The translations under genes were made by a program, and so were the position numbers. A stretch of DNA of 64,000 bases from Lutjanus erythropterus (Eukaryota; Chordata; Actinopteri; Lutjaniformes; Lutjanidae): positions 28,198,388 through 28,262,387 of the forward strand of contig CM034597.1 of the NCBI GenBank assembly GCA_020091685.1, written 5' to 3'. Numbering within the stretch: position 1 is the first letter of the stretch; every line of letters starts with the position of its first letter. Below the pieces are notes generated by a model that was not told the origin of the DNA, ran no database searches, and saw only the letters and a list, made by a program, of their open reading frames with translations. Positions 12,641 to 25,078 of this stretch are shown here, piece by piece.

Positions 12641-15600
12641 TGACACAAAAATGAAATCCCATATAACCCATTGATTGATAAGCCAATTTCTTCAAAAAAT
12701 GGTTATTTAGAAGCAAATGGTTCTAGGTAGAACATCAGACCTTCAGAAAGAACACTTTTGAAACCTTTATTTCTAAGCATGTATGAGATTGAACATGGCT
12801 GTAGGTACTCATATTACACTTTGTTCAGGAAATGTTTTTTGGTGGATGAGATGTGCTGAAGTCAGGTGCGTCACACTTTTCAGCCTCTTGACATCTCTGG
12901 CACAATATACATCTATAATCCCTGTCAGCTCTGGACCTGTGAGTCATTCAGGATTTCCTTCCCAAACTGTGAGACTGCTGATGGCAGCTGTGGGTGTGAG
13001 GGGGGGAAGGGGGACCACCGGGGCACCTGAAGGACACTCTCAGGCTGTGTGAAGGGCAGTGAGTTTTGGCGTCAGGCTAATTTGACCGTGGGTGGCAGTG
13101 CTCACACTCTGAGTGGCAAGGTTACCTCTCCCTGCTCAGAGAGGAGACCCAGATTCAATTAGGGCTGGCCCGGGTCTGCAGATCCTTTTAACACAGGGGG
13201 CCTTCCCAACGCACACACATGCAGAACCATACACAGCAAACAGAGGGCAAACTCATGCATGCACAGGCAACGCAATACACGTTTGTGTGATAATTTTTGC
13301 TGCCTTGAAGGATTTCAGTGATGATTCTGCATGTTCATTCTTGAGCTGTCATGATATAAATAGTCCTTGACACACAAAATATTTTAACTGGTTATATTTT
13401 AACTCCTTCAAATCAGATGAAACAATTTATGTCATGCAGACTGGAAGAGCTTGTGTTTAAACAATGCATCTTTTTGTGTTTTTTCGTTATGCCCAGGATG
13501 AAATAGTGCATCTTTGTAGTCCTACATTAGAAGTAACACTGCATTGCATTTGCCATTTTTTTCATTCAGTTTGACTCAAAATTCCCTCTGCTTAACTTGA
13601 GTTAAAACCTTTTAAAATAACGGATGTCTTTGTAACAACAGACATAACGAATGAATGGGCTCATTAGGCTACTAATATCATGACAATCTCCCAATAAACA
13701 ATGTAAACACCCATAAATATAGAATGTTAGCAGGTTATTTAAATTAAGTCACTTTTTTCATCTTTATAAATGATCAAAAGGCCAAATTGTGGTCGCCAAA
13801 GGCCCGAGGAGCCAATTGATCTGACCGACATCAAGCAGATTTGAAGTCGCTGCAATTTTGAAATGTGCATTACTGCATGAAACAAAACAAAAACGCCAAA
13901 AATGAATGGTCCTTGATGTTTTAGAGAACGATTAGCAGAAAAATGTGCAGGATTGGTAATATATTTTCTAAAAAATGCTTGACCACCAGCACGGTGCTTT
14001 AGGTTAGTTCTATCTGGTCCATGATGCTGGTGCCACAGTTGCTGCTTCAGTTACAGATTGGACCAGCTGAAGGAGGTCTTCCTCTCCTCCATCTTACTCA
14101 GATCTGTGTTCTGCTTTCTGATTAATGGCACCTGCTCATCATAATGCTATCTGCTGGAATCTGCATACCAATGATCCCAGTCGCCTATCGATTCACCCCT
14201 CATCTTCCCCACACACACACACACACTGGAGACTGATCCACACACTCTCTCTCTTTCCCTCCCCCGACCACTGTCATTATAAAAGTCAGCAGCTGCTGCA
14301 TGCATTGATCATAAATCATAATTGCTTGTCCATTTTTCCCCACTTGTTTAATGTTGCTGTCAGGGACAGTGGGGGGGAGAAAAGGGGGAGGCGGAGAAAG
14401 GAGGAGAGGAAGAAAAGTTTGCTGAGACAGAAAGATGAGATAAAAAGAGCTGAAGGTGAAACAGAAAGTAAGAGTTGGACAGAGATGATATGATGGTGAG
14501 AAAGAAATAGATCTAGTAGAGTTTAAGTTCAAACAAAAACGTGTTTTCTGTTTTAAGAATGGGTTTTCAGAATCAAGACAGACATCTTGCACGTCAGCAG
14601 AGCTAGTGGCCAAGTGCATTGGCGTTTGTTTTCAACTACAGCGGCTGCAACTTTTCAGAAACATGTTGGAAATTATGGCTTATAGCTTTTGCAGTTAATC
14701 ATCTGTCTACCATTAAGAAACTCTGAGGCCGGGTTGCACCAGGAAGTATTATTTTTTTAACTCCTTTAAATCATGGTTTAACTTACAATTATGTTGCACC
14801 AAACTTTAAACTCTTATTTAAAATGTAACTGGTATTAACTATAAACTTATACTTGAGGTGGTTCACTTTTAAAATTGCTGCCTGTTTAGATGGAGTGAGC
14901 AAAATAATCAAGTTCCTCAAAAAAAGATAACACAATATGATGATTTGGTCAACAATTTTTTCTCTAAGGTTGAGTGTTGCACTGCTCACTCTGTGAGTAC
15001 AAAACCCTCCTCTTGTTTTGTGACGTAGCCGAGATGACTGCCAGGTCTTTTGTTTACTGTAATTACACTAATGTCTCAAAATGACTGCAGTCATGATTCA
15101 TTGATGTTAAATTCCAGCACCTTTAAGTAGTATTTTTTATTTCCAGACAAAACATTTATTAGTGAAAGACACTGATGAAGCCATTGTGTGCCAGTAATGT
15201 TATGTCCATGTCAAAATGAATACCATTTAAATTGTTGTTTCTATTGAGAATGACATACTTCTTATTAATAAATATTAGAGTGGCACACAAACACGGTGGT
15301 ACAAAATAAAAGTAAAAGAAAAGGACAGTGTTAGAGAAAGCAAATTCTTACAGTGGTCTTCAGATCGCCCTCCATGAATCATAAGAACCATTGACAGTAG
15401 GTATGGAAACATGAGAGCTGTTACGGTCCACGAGGACACCGCACACACTGTGCTGTCTTCAGTGTCATGTGCTGCAGCAGACTCCACAGCTGGTGGTGGA
15501 TTTGACAGACCTTTAACCTCCTCCCACAATCTCTCCTCTGGCTCGGACACAGGCAAACAGAATGAAACACAGACAGACTGACAAACTGAAACCTAGTTTC

Positions 15601-16869
15601 AAGCAGAGATTGACTCAAGGGACCACTGTGTCCTATTTGTATCCCCTGACTGAGTTAAGTTTCCGCTTCTGATACGCCCTTGATCCCTCCGCTCACTGCT
15701 GGAGTAAAGAGCTTGAGCTGAACATTTGGTGTATTCTCGTCCTGTCGTTCGAGGTCTGTGAAGGCAGGCTAACGGAGAAAAACAAGTTAAACCACTTTGC
15801 AGAAGTGAACACAACATCTGTGACAGTCCTTTTGTGCATTCTCTGCACATAAACAGAGTTACAGACCATGTGACTGAATGATACAAATGCATACACACAG
15901 CAACACTTTGCAGTTCCTCCACAGCTGGCTCCTTTTGATGCGAAGGAGCAGCATTCACCTCCAAGCTAACTCCAAGTGCCCAAGTCTAGTTATAAATGAA
16001 TAAAATATTAATAATTAGTTTCACCAACCAGTATTTCTGGTTCCACAAGTAGCCACGTTTGATTGTTTAGCTAACTAATCATGCACATCCTTATACTTTG
16101 GACCAATTCTGGACTAGTTACATTATTTTTTTTTCATCTGTAAAAGCACAGAACTAAAAGAAATAGTAGTGGGCTCATATCTTGCCATATCTTGATTTGC
16201 TGTCTGTCTCTTTCATCCATCTTGCTTCACATCATTTGTGTGAGAAATGATAGATTGGTGCGACTTAAATTCAGCAAAACTGCAATTGTACTAATAGATC
16301 AATCCCTATCCATGCTGCTCCTAAGCATATTGCTCCACCCCATTAGGGTGATACACTACACAGTGCTGGATCTCTGCTGCTGCTGCTGCTGGTATTGTGC
16401 AAGCAGCTGCTTTATTGAGCACTCTGCTGACATCCAGCCCAGCATTTCTGCACCGCAAGGGGAAACTTTGGATGACATGTAAAAGCAGGGGTTCGGTGCG
16501 ACATGCCTCCATAATGGGATGGGAACAGGGGTGCACCAGAGTGGAGGAGGAGGAGGGGGAACTGCAGGTATTGGGGGAGTGGTGGGTGGGATGGGGGTTG
16601 GAGGGGGAGGGAGTGTCTCTTCCAGGCTGCTTCCAAAGCAAATGGAAGACAATCCAATTTCCTGTGATTCCATCAAGCCTCCGTCCTGGATGCAGGGGCA
16701 TTAGGGAACGTTGAGAGGACAGGCCGCTGACCCCTCACATGAACATGCAGAAAGCATGTACGCTGTGCACATACGCTGACATGCTCCACATATTTCCTCA
16801 CAAACATGCACTTGTATCTTTAGTTTTTCTTTACTTTTAGTATCACTGCACTTTAAATAATCAGTTCTA

Positions 16870-17062
16870 GGGCTGAACAATTAATTGAAATTTGATGCTC
16901 AGACCCCAACAATTGTCCCACCATCATGCTCTTAATAGTTTTTTCAGTGAACAAAAATTGTGATGCAAAAATAATCATTCCCATGAATTATGAATCATAT
17001 TGCAATCACAATATCTGTCAAACTAATCACAATCTGATTTTTTTAACCATATTGTTTAGCCC
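16870..17062. mobile_element. short inverted-repeat element (GGGCTGAACAAT ends)
   Basis: GGGCTGAACAAT at 16870 and ATTGTTTAGCCC at 17051 form terminal inverted repeats of a 193-bp element. Related copies are at 17680-17815 (opposite strand) and 41558-41865, sharing the ATTGTGATGCAAAAATAATC type of core. Confidence 0.65.
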
Positions 17063-17679
17063 CAGTCAGTTCTGTACTGAGCGTTAGGTAAGGCACATAT
17101 TTATTTATTTATTTTTTTTGCTTGGAATTAACAACCTCTCATTCTTACTCTTGTGTGTGTGTGTGTGTGCGTGCTTGCCAAACAACGAACTGCAGATTAG
17201 CGCCCGCTGCAGATTAGAGTTTAAACCCCTTACACTTTAATTATAACTGTATGTATTTATGTGCATCAAGGTCTTTCTCTTGGCCCCGGCTGTAAACATC
17301 TGTCACTGTCCCATTGTGCCAGGCTTTGTGTGTGTGTGTGCGTGTGTGTCTGTGTGGTTTTCTAAAAACGGGGTTTCAACAAGTAAAATTTAAGACTTTT
17401 TAAGATCATTAGAAATGCAATTTAAGACCTATTTCTCGTCCATACTGGACAAAACAGCTCCCCTTAATTAAAAAATACTTACTTACTTTTATATATTTGG
17501 CTACTGTTAGCCACCATCTAAAAGTGAGACAGCACAATGCAACTTTCCAAAAGTAGCGTTAACTTCATTAGTTCAGTCAGTTTTTTAGACTTGTCAAAAT
17601 CATTTATTGGACTAAAATTTAGATCACTGGATTTTAGACTTTTTAAGACCACGCTGACGCCCTGTACATATCGCAGATA

Positions 17680-17815
17680 TGGCTGCAGGATATAGTTTTA
17701 AAAAATTATATTGTGATTATTTTGACAGATGTTGTGATTATAATATGATTCATGATTAGTCGGAATGATCATTCTTGCATCACAATTTTCATTTTCACTG
17801 AATAAAACTATTAAA
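17680..17815. mobile_element. partial copy of the 16870 element, inverted
   Basis: GGAATGATCATTCTTGCATC and CACAATTTTCATTTTCACTG are the reverse complement of the core of the 16870-17062 element. The copy stops next to the palindrome at 17818. Confidence 0.55.
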
Positions 17816-17817
17816 AT

Positions 17818-17940
17818 CACACTGTCTAACTTGCAATACATCATTTATTTGCAATGTTTCAGTACTAGACCGTCATCAGGCAAACTGATCTAGTACCACA
17901 ATGTCACAAATAAATGATATATTGCAAGTTAGACAGTGTG
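17818..17940. repeat. 52-bp-arm palindrome
   Basis: The left arm 17818-17869 (starting CACACTGTCTAACTTGCAAT) and right arm 17889-17940 are imperfect reverse complements with a 19-base spacer. The outer 20 bases of each arm pair perfectly. There is no open frame inside. Confidence 0.8.
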
Positions 17941-17989
17941 CAGGAGTCACACACTATCTTATCTAATAGATGTGTGAAGTGTTCCCTTT

Positions 17990-18230
17990 GTTCTGATTCT
18001 GATTTCAGCTTCTTAAATGCGAGTCTTTTCTGATTTCTTTTGTCCTCTATGACAGTAAATTGAATATCTGAAACTGAATAAACAAGACATTTTATTACAT
18101 TATCTTGGACTTTGGGAAACAGTGATCAACATTTTTCACTACTTTCTGACATTTTAGAGACCAAACAACTTGATTAATCAAGAAAATACTTGACAGATGA
18201 ATTGTCAATTAAAATAATTTAAAGGCAGAA
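17990..18230. mobile_element. partial copy of dispersed GCTGCAAC element
   Basis: TTTGTCCTCTATGACAGTAA, then TTTGGGAAACAGTGATCAAC and CACTACTTTCTGACATTTTA match the interiors of the copies at 36452-36700 and 43123-43425. Confidence 0.55.
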
Positions 18231-18567
18231 AAAGCCTGTGCAGTAAAATTTTACCCCCTGAGCATTTGGATCGTACAGCTCTGCCCACTTCCTCTGTCCC
18301 TCTCTCTCTGGAGAGTCAACATCATTGTGAGAGACAGACACAATGTCCCTAACACATCACAGGCTGTGATTTGACTCGCAGACAGACAGCATTGTTGTCT
18401 TGGGTTAACTACAGCACGCTTTCCACGCTGGTGGCGATTTGCATCTGTGCTCTGTGATCCACCCAGAGGGAATAGAAAGCTCTAATCCAATCAGCAGGTC
18501 CCTGAAGTGCTGCCCCTGAGAGACAGAGAGAAACACAACAATAGGATCACTCTGCACTGGGCCCAGC

Positions 18568-18832
18568 TAGAGAGAGAAGTCAGGAAATAAGGGACGAAGA
18601 CAGCGAGAAGGGAAAGGAAAGGAGGGATTGAACAGGATTAAGATTGAAGAGGAGACTGAATGGAAAAGAGAGAAGAAGGTGGATGTGGTAATAAAAGGAG
18701 AGAGAAGCGGGGGAAAGAGGGGTGAGGTAATGAAAGAAAAGATGAGGGAGGTGGGGTTTGGAGGAAAAGAGAGGTCAGAAAAGGAAGAGGAGGAAGGATT
18801 GGAAGAGAGCAGAGGAAGGACATGGAAGTAAC
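18568..18832. repeat. polypurine tract
   Basis: About 265 bases are strongly purine-rich on the + strand (AGGGAAAGGAAAGGAGGG and similar), not a simple microsatellite. The open frame 18628-18831 is a by-product. Confidence 0.7.
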
Positions 18833-19157
18833 CGAAACAGGAAGCTGCACGAGAGGATCTGCTGTTAGAAGGGCAAAGGTGGAAAGACTAATGAATAATT
18901 TCACCATAACAGTTTGAGTAATTTGGAAGTATTTCCACTGCAGTGACATTTTTCGACACAGGAGGAAATGTCACCGCGCCTGCTGGCTTTTAATCTGTCG
19001 CTGAGAGTTTGAAACCTTTGTTCTTGGCTCAATGACTGCACACAGGCAACAGTTTGACCATTTATCATCATTATGAGGTGCAAAGGCAGGCTGGAACAGT
19101 GATTAAGAGCTGAATCTCCTGTTGATGATGCCTGTCATATATTGTGTCTTCTTATAC

Positions 19158-19160
<3 letters not shown>

Positions 19161-19190
<30 letters not shown>
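19161..19190. repeat. (CA)15 microsatellite
   Basis: Thirty bases of uninterrupted CA repeat. Confidence 0.98.
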
Positions 19191-19192
<2 letters not shown>

Positions 19193-20797
19193 GACATACA
19201 TTTCCCCGTCCCTGTCCCCAATCCACAGTTCTAACAAGAATTATACCTCTACCATTGACCTCTTGACCCCAAGTATCATTTGTACTGTTCAAAAGACAGA
19301 CACCCACATATCCTCATGCACACACTCACTCACTCACACACACATGCACACAAAGACCACCACTGATTTTTCTGGTCACTCTCTCACACTCCGTGTTCTG
19401 TCCATTGACACTGAGCTGTTGTATGTCAGGGTCAAATGACCACCATGGTTAATTCATTTCAAAGGTAAGGCTGTAAATATTTTTTTCATGTTTTTCTTAT
19501 TAACTCTCACAAAAAGACCAAAATCAACAGTGATTTTCTCTACTAACAACTATTGTCTGGCTATTCAAAGCCTGGCATCGCGGATTCTTCTGTACCATAC
19601 AACTTCACTGTTGTACAAAAACTATTAAAAGCATCATTGCATGCATTCTCTCAACCGTAGTATATTTGCAGCCGTAGTTTATTTTCACTCAGTTTATTGT
19701 AGCTTATTTTGAGTCAGTTCCACAAAGACTGTCCTGCTGCTGAAAATACTCATCAAAGCACTGAATGTGCAATTATCCACGGCAGAAAATAGTCCCTAAC
19801 AAATGCGCAGTTTCCCTGTGTTTAAGTCACGTTTGCTAAAAACTACAGTTCCCAGCTGTGTCCAGATGTATCCACATGATATAAAAACTTATTTTTTTTG
19901 CTCATGAATCCTAATGTTACTGTGCACTTCCATGGTTTATCAGTGAAGTATGAAATACACTGTAGACCTGAGTCTGTTAACAGTGACAAACAGACAAACA
20001 GATCCATATAAATAGCAGCTGTTTCTTGTTTCTGTGGTGTTGACATTTCAAATCTGTGTACCCAGCTTTAATGTCTGGGTCTTACTTGCAGTTAATGCTG
20101 CAGAATAGTGACATCAAGAAGCTTTCTTTGGTGTTTGGGGTTCTTTTTTTTATGCTCATTGGATTTGATTTTTAGCACTCGGCCAAGAATCCCATTGTTG
20201 AAGTGCCGCCTCCTTTTTCATATTATTTTCTAATTGTTTCACAGTGGTTATGTTCTACGCACAAACACATGCACTACCCGGTCTTAGTCACTGCAGTGCC
20301 TTATTTGGTCTGAATACAGCCTAAGACCTCCCATCTAGTTTGAGGTCTGACCACAACAGTTGCCAGGGTTGAGACGTAGGGTTTGGTCTAACACTGGGCT
20401 GGTGTTTGGATTTAAACACATGATGCTGGAGGCACCTGCACTGTATCATGCTGAGTTTCAGTTGCTTGTTGGTTCAGGTTGATCAGAGATGGATGTCAAG
20501 TTGAAAGATTTGATTTGCAGGTCACATGTTTCTCAAATCAATACCTCATCTTCTCATAATCCCCCTTTGGTACAATGAAAACATGGCACCCTGTGTGTCC
20601 ACAACCGACACGTAGGAGCCAATTGGTATTCTAGGAGCTGAAAGTTTGCCTGTTGACTCTTGGGAAGTTTGTGCAAAGTAATTTGTCATTTCTCTCACAC
20701 ACACACCTGTTATTATTCTTTGAATTTGCACTCTGGGGTATTTTATCCTCCCCTGGTCACAGGTCTGTTGATGTAAAGACTTGTTTTTGTCTTACAG

Positions 20798-20828
20798 GAT
20801 AACGAAGGACAGACAGCGCTACATTATG
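20798..20828 (+). CDS. acbd6: acbd6 31-nt micro-exon
   Basis: A 31-base exon lies between a TCTTACAG acceptor and a GTAAGA donor. It reads DNEGQTALHY plus the first base of an alanine codon. This is the start of the next ankyrin repeat (the x-G-x-T-A-L-H-Y/A consensus) and matches the human ACBD6 segment residue for residue as I remember it. It joins in frame to the upstream exon (phase 0) and the last exon (phase 1). It is too short to find by length alone; the exact splice sites and the motif support it. Skipping it would shift the frame, because 31 is not a multiple of three. Confidence 0.9.
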
Positions 20829-21589
20829 GTAAGAATGCCTCTCTTATTAATCTCTGCACTCCAAAATGTTATACAATCTCGTTGGAAAAAAAAAAAGGCA
20901 AAATTTATTTTCTTTTTCTGCAATAAAGCTTTTTGTAAGTGGAATGTGTCTGTTTGTCAAATGGTGAACGAAACTCTTCACATTTATTGTACACTGACAT
21001 CATTATGTTGTCTGTGTGCGCACTCTCTTTATATACAGCAGCTTGTTCTCTGTATACACACCCGCTCTTTGTCCACAAATTTGTCATCTTTACCTCCTCT
21101 TCTTCGCCTTCTCTCTCCTCCATTCCTCATCTTTATTTTCTACAGTTTTTTTCACCCAGTTTCTCTCAGTCCTCTCCATGGGTGCATGCATATGTGTGTC
21201 CTTTGGTATGTATGTGTGCAATGTGTGGGTGCCTGTCTGGTTTTGTTCTGCGTGTGTGTAATAATCGCCGGGCCTCCCAGAGGAAATCAGCACTGGTCCT
21301 TAGACTCCCCTGACCCTCTCATGCCCCAACACACATGTCCCTGAGGGGCGGTTCCCCTGTCCTCTGAGCCTCTGTGTGTGTCTGCATGTGTGTCTGCGTG
21401 TGTGTGTGTGTGGCTGGACCATCTGTTGGTGGCGTTGGGGTGGGCATGTTGCATCACCCACCGGAGATCTGCACACACACAAACACACACCCTCAGAAAA
21501 GGAAGCCCTGAGGATGGGGCATAAAAAGATGACTAATAAACATAAGCGATGAACTCCAAGAGACAAATAGCAGAGAATGAAAATTCATT

Positions 21590-21720
21590 CCCACCTCTCT
21601 TTGCACAGGGCCACAGTGGCTGGCAAGTGATTAATTGAGGGTTTACTGCTCACCATAAATTGTTCTCCTCCTCTACGGCTCCCCTGAGGGCCAGCCACTT
21701 TTTACAGCTCAAGGCCCAGG
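21590..21720. promoter_or_regulatory. candidate conserved non-coding element in acbd6 last intron
   Basis: A unique block with CACAGGGCCACAGTGGCTGG, AAGTGATTAATTGAGGG and CTCACCATAAATTGTTC. It lies between CA/TG-rich patches. Inference from composition only. Confidence 0.25.
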
Positions 21721-22589
21721 CGAGACACCCTCCACGCGTACACACACACACACCGCTGGCTAAATAAAATACTGTTTAGAGCAACAAGAGGAGGACTGCA
21801 AGCGTGGCTGGAAAAATAAGCCAAGCTTTGTTAGTCTGAGTTGGCTGCAAGAGAAGTGCTTTCTTATAGAGTTTGACACTTACACACCTCATAGTAGTCA
21901 TAGACACAACTTGAGTGTGCACTCACGCTTGCTTACACACTCACATGCATTCCGATGTATCATCATATCTCATGCACACACGCTGGATCCTGCCAGCCAG
22001 CCCGCCAGCCACCCCTGGGCTGGAGGTTAAAAGGCCTGGCTGTCAATCACTGTGGCTGCTGACATCAGCGATCATGGCGCAGCACAGAGTCCGCTCTTTA
22101 AGGGGAGTGAGCGATTGACACCGACAGAGAAGAGCACTCAGAACAAGAGAGGAAGAGAGAGGAGATGAGAGGGGGGCAAGGTGCCAGAGGGGTGAGAGGT
22201 GGATCGGGAAAGCAGGGACCTGCTAACTGGGTTAAGAAAGTGCAAGCCTCCCCCCTCTTCTTCCCCCTCATGCAGAGAGAGAGAGGACCCTTTTAGTGGG
22301 GCACAAATTGCCAATGGGGCAGAAATGAAGTGTTTGAGAGAAGCACAGGTCCAGGCTGGTGTCAGTGCTGGGCCTGCAGATGGACTTTTCATTAACTGTA
22401 CATACTTTATTAAAGTACAGTACGCAGAAGAGGCAAATTTACTCAAACCTGGTACACACCATCATAACAGTCTGAAATGAGTTGTAGTGATGTGTCATCA
22501 TTTCCTGCAATGGCATTTATCCAGGTAAAGAATAAACGATTAATGAGCAGAATAACAACACTTTATTGTTTCAACAAGACTACAAGCTA

Positions 22590-23290
22590 TATTAGCAGCT
22601 CTGTGTGGCTGTACTAAGGCTTTGAGCTAAATGCTAACTCAACACAATAACAATGTTAACAAGTTGTTTAATGACAATATAAAAACAGAACATCTCAAAA
22701 CATCTTATCTCATCACTTTTCCAACAATCACAAACTTTGGTTTGGTCAAAATAAACCCTTAATTGATGATTGATTAATTGTTAAATGTGAAAATATTCTG
22801 GCTCGACAGGCTGTTTACCTCTTACTCACTCTCCAGCTCAGTGGGTGTGTACTGTGCAGCTGAATGAGAGTGCATTTCTGAGCAGTCGTCCTCACTCTGC
22901 AGATCGTTAAATCAGCAAACAAAATGACAAAAGATTTGCCTAAAAAAATGACTGGCAATGGACAGTATATGTGTCCACTCACCCAACCCAGTGCAAGATT
23001 TTAAATAAAAGGCAAACCAAAGTTATTACATTTCATCGTGATGGGAACATGAATGTCGATCAAATTTCATGACCAAGTTGAAATGATAGATGCACACAAC
23101 AGAGCTTCTGTCAGAAACGTTTTTGATTCAACACCCATCTTAGTGAACCTAGTCGACTTTCACCAGTTGTTGAAATGCATCACCTGGGAGCCGTGCACAT
23201 CAGCACCAAATGTGTTGCCAATCCATCCAGTAGATGTTGAGATATTTCACTTAATACCTGAAAACTTTGACCTGCTGGTTGCTCTTATAT
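22590..23290. repeat. pieces of a dispersed teleost repeat
   Basis: GGCTGTACTAAGGCTTTGAG followed by CTAAATGCTAAC (about 22609-22640), and AATCCATCCAGTAGATGTTG (about 23220), are words of a repeat also present at 28920-29320 in the other orientation. The middle part is unclear. Confidence 0.45.
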
Positions 23291-23377
23291 GACTAAAAAG
23301 CGAAATGCCTTGCAGAAAGTTTTCCTAAATTGCTTTTTCATCTAATCTTTATTCTTCTTCCTCTCCATTTTTCGTAG

Positions 23378-23532
23378 CATCGGCATGCGAGTTTGCCGAC
23401 ATTGTGGAGCTCCTGCTGAGCGCTGGAGCTGACCCGTCCATCAAAGACATGGAGGGCTCTCTTCCTGAGGAGGTCACTGAATCCAGCGCCATCTCCTCTC
23501 TCCTGCGTCAGTACACTGCTCCGAAAGGCTAG
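23378..23532 (+). CDS. acbd6: acbd6 last coding exon
   Basis: The exon begins after a TTCGTAG acceptor and completes a split alanine codon. It then reads SACEFADIVELLLSAGADP followed by about 30 residues that include LPEEVTESS and end in TAPKG before TAG at 23530-23532. The first part is a complete ankyrin-repeat helix pair (DIVELLLSAGADP), and the tail resembles the end of human ACBD6. With the two upstream exons the window shows about 75 residues, roughly the last quarter of a protein of about 280. The gene converges on lhx4, as in human 1q25. The reverse-strand open frame 23338-23733 over this exon is a shadow. Confidence 0.93.
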
Positions 23533-24205
23533 ATCATCCACCTGCCACCTGGTCCCCACCCCTGTCCTTGTCTCACTCACACTGTTCATCTTCAACAGGA
23601 TTGCAAAGGTTTTATTTGACTTTATTTCCAAATACTTGAGGTGAGTTTGATTTTGTTGGCTTAGCTCTTTGGAACTATTAACACTTCCATGTGATAAGAC
23701 ATATGAAATGAAGCACACCGCATGTATTTTCATTGATCTAAATGCTGTATATTGACTTTATATGCCCAGTAGGGCTGGGTGATATGACGATTACTGTGAG
23801 ATGTGATGACTTAGCTGTACCCCTGAGCAGGGCCACTTGTTGACAATATTGGTATGACGATATCAGTGCATCAGTGTGATGAAGTATCTGGATTTGTCAG
23901 GTATTTATGTCACTGAAGGAACCAAACACAGACATTCCCGTCCGCTTATTTTATCTATAAACGGTATACAATTTCTGAAAGGTCATATCACAATATATAC
24001 GGTTCTCGTGATAAAAAACGTTACACAATGTGATAGAAGATTTTTATACATATCACCCACTCCTACTGCCCAGGTCTGACATCCAGCCAGGCCTTTTAGT
24101 CTGGGTCAGCCTTCTCTGACCATTTGTTCATGATTCAGTTGTGTTACATTCAAGGAATGCTTTAGTCATTTGTCATTTATTGCATTAAAGTCTTAAACAA
24201 ATCAG
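23533..24205 (+). other. acbd6: acbd6 3' UTR (inferred end)
   Basis: Sequence from the stop codon to a likely cleavage site about 15 bases after the ATTAAA at 24184. It carries a short patch (about 23770-24065) rich in GATATGACGAT/ATATCAC words that looks like a decayed dispersed repeat. The end is inferred from the signal, not observed. Confidence 0.5.
24184..24189 (+). terminator. acbd6: polyadenylation signal ATTAAA for acbd6
   Basis: ATTAAA lies about 650 bases after the acbd6 stop and is followed within 20-45 bases by T/G-rich sequence (TTCCGTCCGATTTGTTCTC), the usual downstream element. It is the best placed signal I see. Confidence 0.5.
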
Positions 24206-25043
24206 TTCCGTCCGATTTGTTCTCTGTTCATTAGATAACTTCAACAGATGAGATGTTGTTGTTCTACACTGATAAAAAGCTTAAATATTGTGAAAACATC
24301 AACCTATATTACCTCATTATTAGCAAGTTATCACCCTGTGCTGCCATAATATAATTTTTAATCCATAATTATTCTGACATAACAGTTTTATTGTTTTCAG
24401 GTCACCATATTATTACCAAGATATTACTGAAGTATTTGCCTCATTCATATCTTTAAATATGTTTTCACATTATTTAGCATATTTATTTATTTATCAAGGC
24501 ATATCAATGATGTTCTTTAATAACCCACTGTGTTTATGTCAAACTAATGAAAATGTATGGCTGCAATACCAGTTAACTGCAAGACATTAAAACATGCTAA
24601 GACCTGCCTAAAAAGTGTGCTGAACATACATAGCATATGTGTTTGTTTTGTATGTGCAGTACATGCATGCAGTAGATACAGTTTATGCTGTGTAGTATAT
24701 GTAGATCCATGCATACATAAGTACTCACATTTATTTACAGTAAAACTTTGGTATATTTTTGTTTATAAATGGAAAAATGTTTTAGCAATCTTGACACTCG
24801 CAGTACACACAGTTGTTTTAATCCATAGCATTAATCCACACTCCACTCAACTGGCCCATCTTCACTGTCCACACACCATACTGTACATACAACACACAAC
24901 TCTACAACCTGCCTGTGTAGTATTATGTCATATGGGAGAGATCTGGATGTTCTCCAAAAATAACCAACACATGGTCTGAGTCCAAATCTGCTTTACTCGT
25001 CCTCAAGCCCCTCTGATCAGCACATTCTCTCTGCATCAGCTCA

Positions 25044-25045
<2 letters not shown>

Positions 25046-25076
<31 letters not shown>
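25046..25076. repeat. CA microsatellite
   Basis: About 31 bases of uninterrupted CA repeat. Confidence 0.97.

Positions 25077-25078
<2 letters not shown>

Larger units (their letters stand above)
45..20797 (+). other. acbd6: acbd6 intron, 20.7 kb
   Basis: The intron runs from donor GTGAGC at 45 to the acceptor TTACAG ending at 20797. I see no coding exon in it; the many short open frames have no family resemblance and often lie in repeats. It holds decayed inverted-repeat transposons (271-826, 5883-6135, 7845-8950, 16870-17062, 17680-18230), a diverged repeat of about 59 bp period (12375-12640), a strong hairpin (9944-10003), a long palindrome (17818-17940), a purine-rich tract (18568-18832) and CA/TG repeats. 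Stretches near 6868-7090 and 11560-11790 lack repeat signatures and could be regulatory. The segments 827-3300, 13050-16860 and 19200-20790 show nothing I can name. Confidence 0.8.
20829..23377 (+). other. acbd6: acbd6 last intron
   Basis: The intron runs from GTAAGA to an acceptor ending TTCGTAG. It contains CA/TG-rich patches (about 21370-21410 and 21740-21760). It also holds pieces of a dispersed teleost repeat at about 22590-22670 (GAGCTAAATGCTAAC segment) and 23040-23290 (ATCCATCCAGTAGATGTTGAG segment, which also makes the open frame 23053-23292). A repeat-free block lies at 21590-21720. No exon was seen. Confidence 0.75.

Noticed and set aside
16321-16714. Overlapping open frames on both strands (16321-16701, 16397-16714)
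   Set aside because: A GGA/GGG-rich stretch lacks stop codons on both strands; no splice sites or domain support a gene.
20781-21344. 187-residue open frame overlapping the acbd6 micro-exon
   Set aside because: It is in the wrong frame for acbd6, crosses the splice donor and consists of T-rich and CA/TG-rich intron.
23053-23292. 79-residue open frame in the acbd6 intron
   Set aside because: It coincides with words of a common dispersed fish repeat (AATCCATCCAGTAGATGTTGAG).
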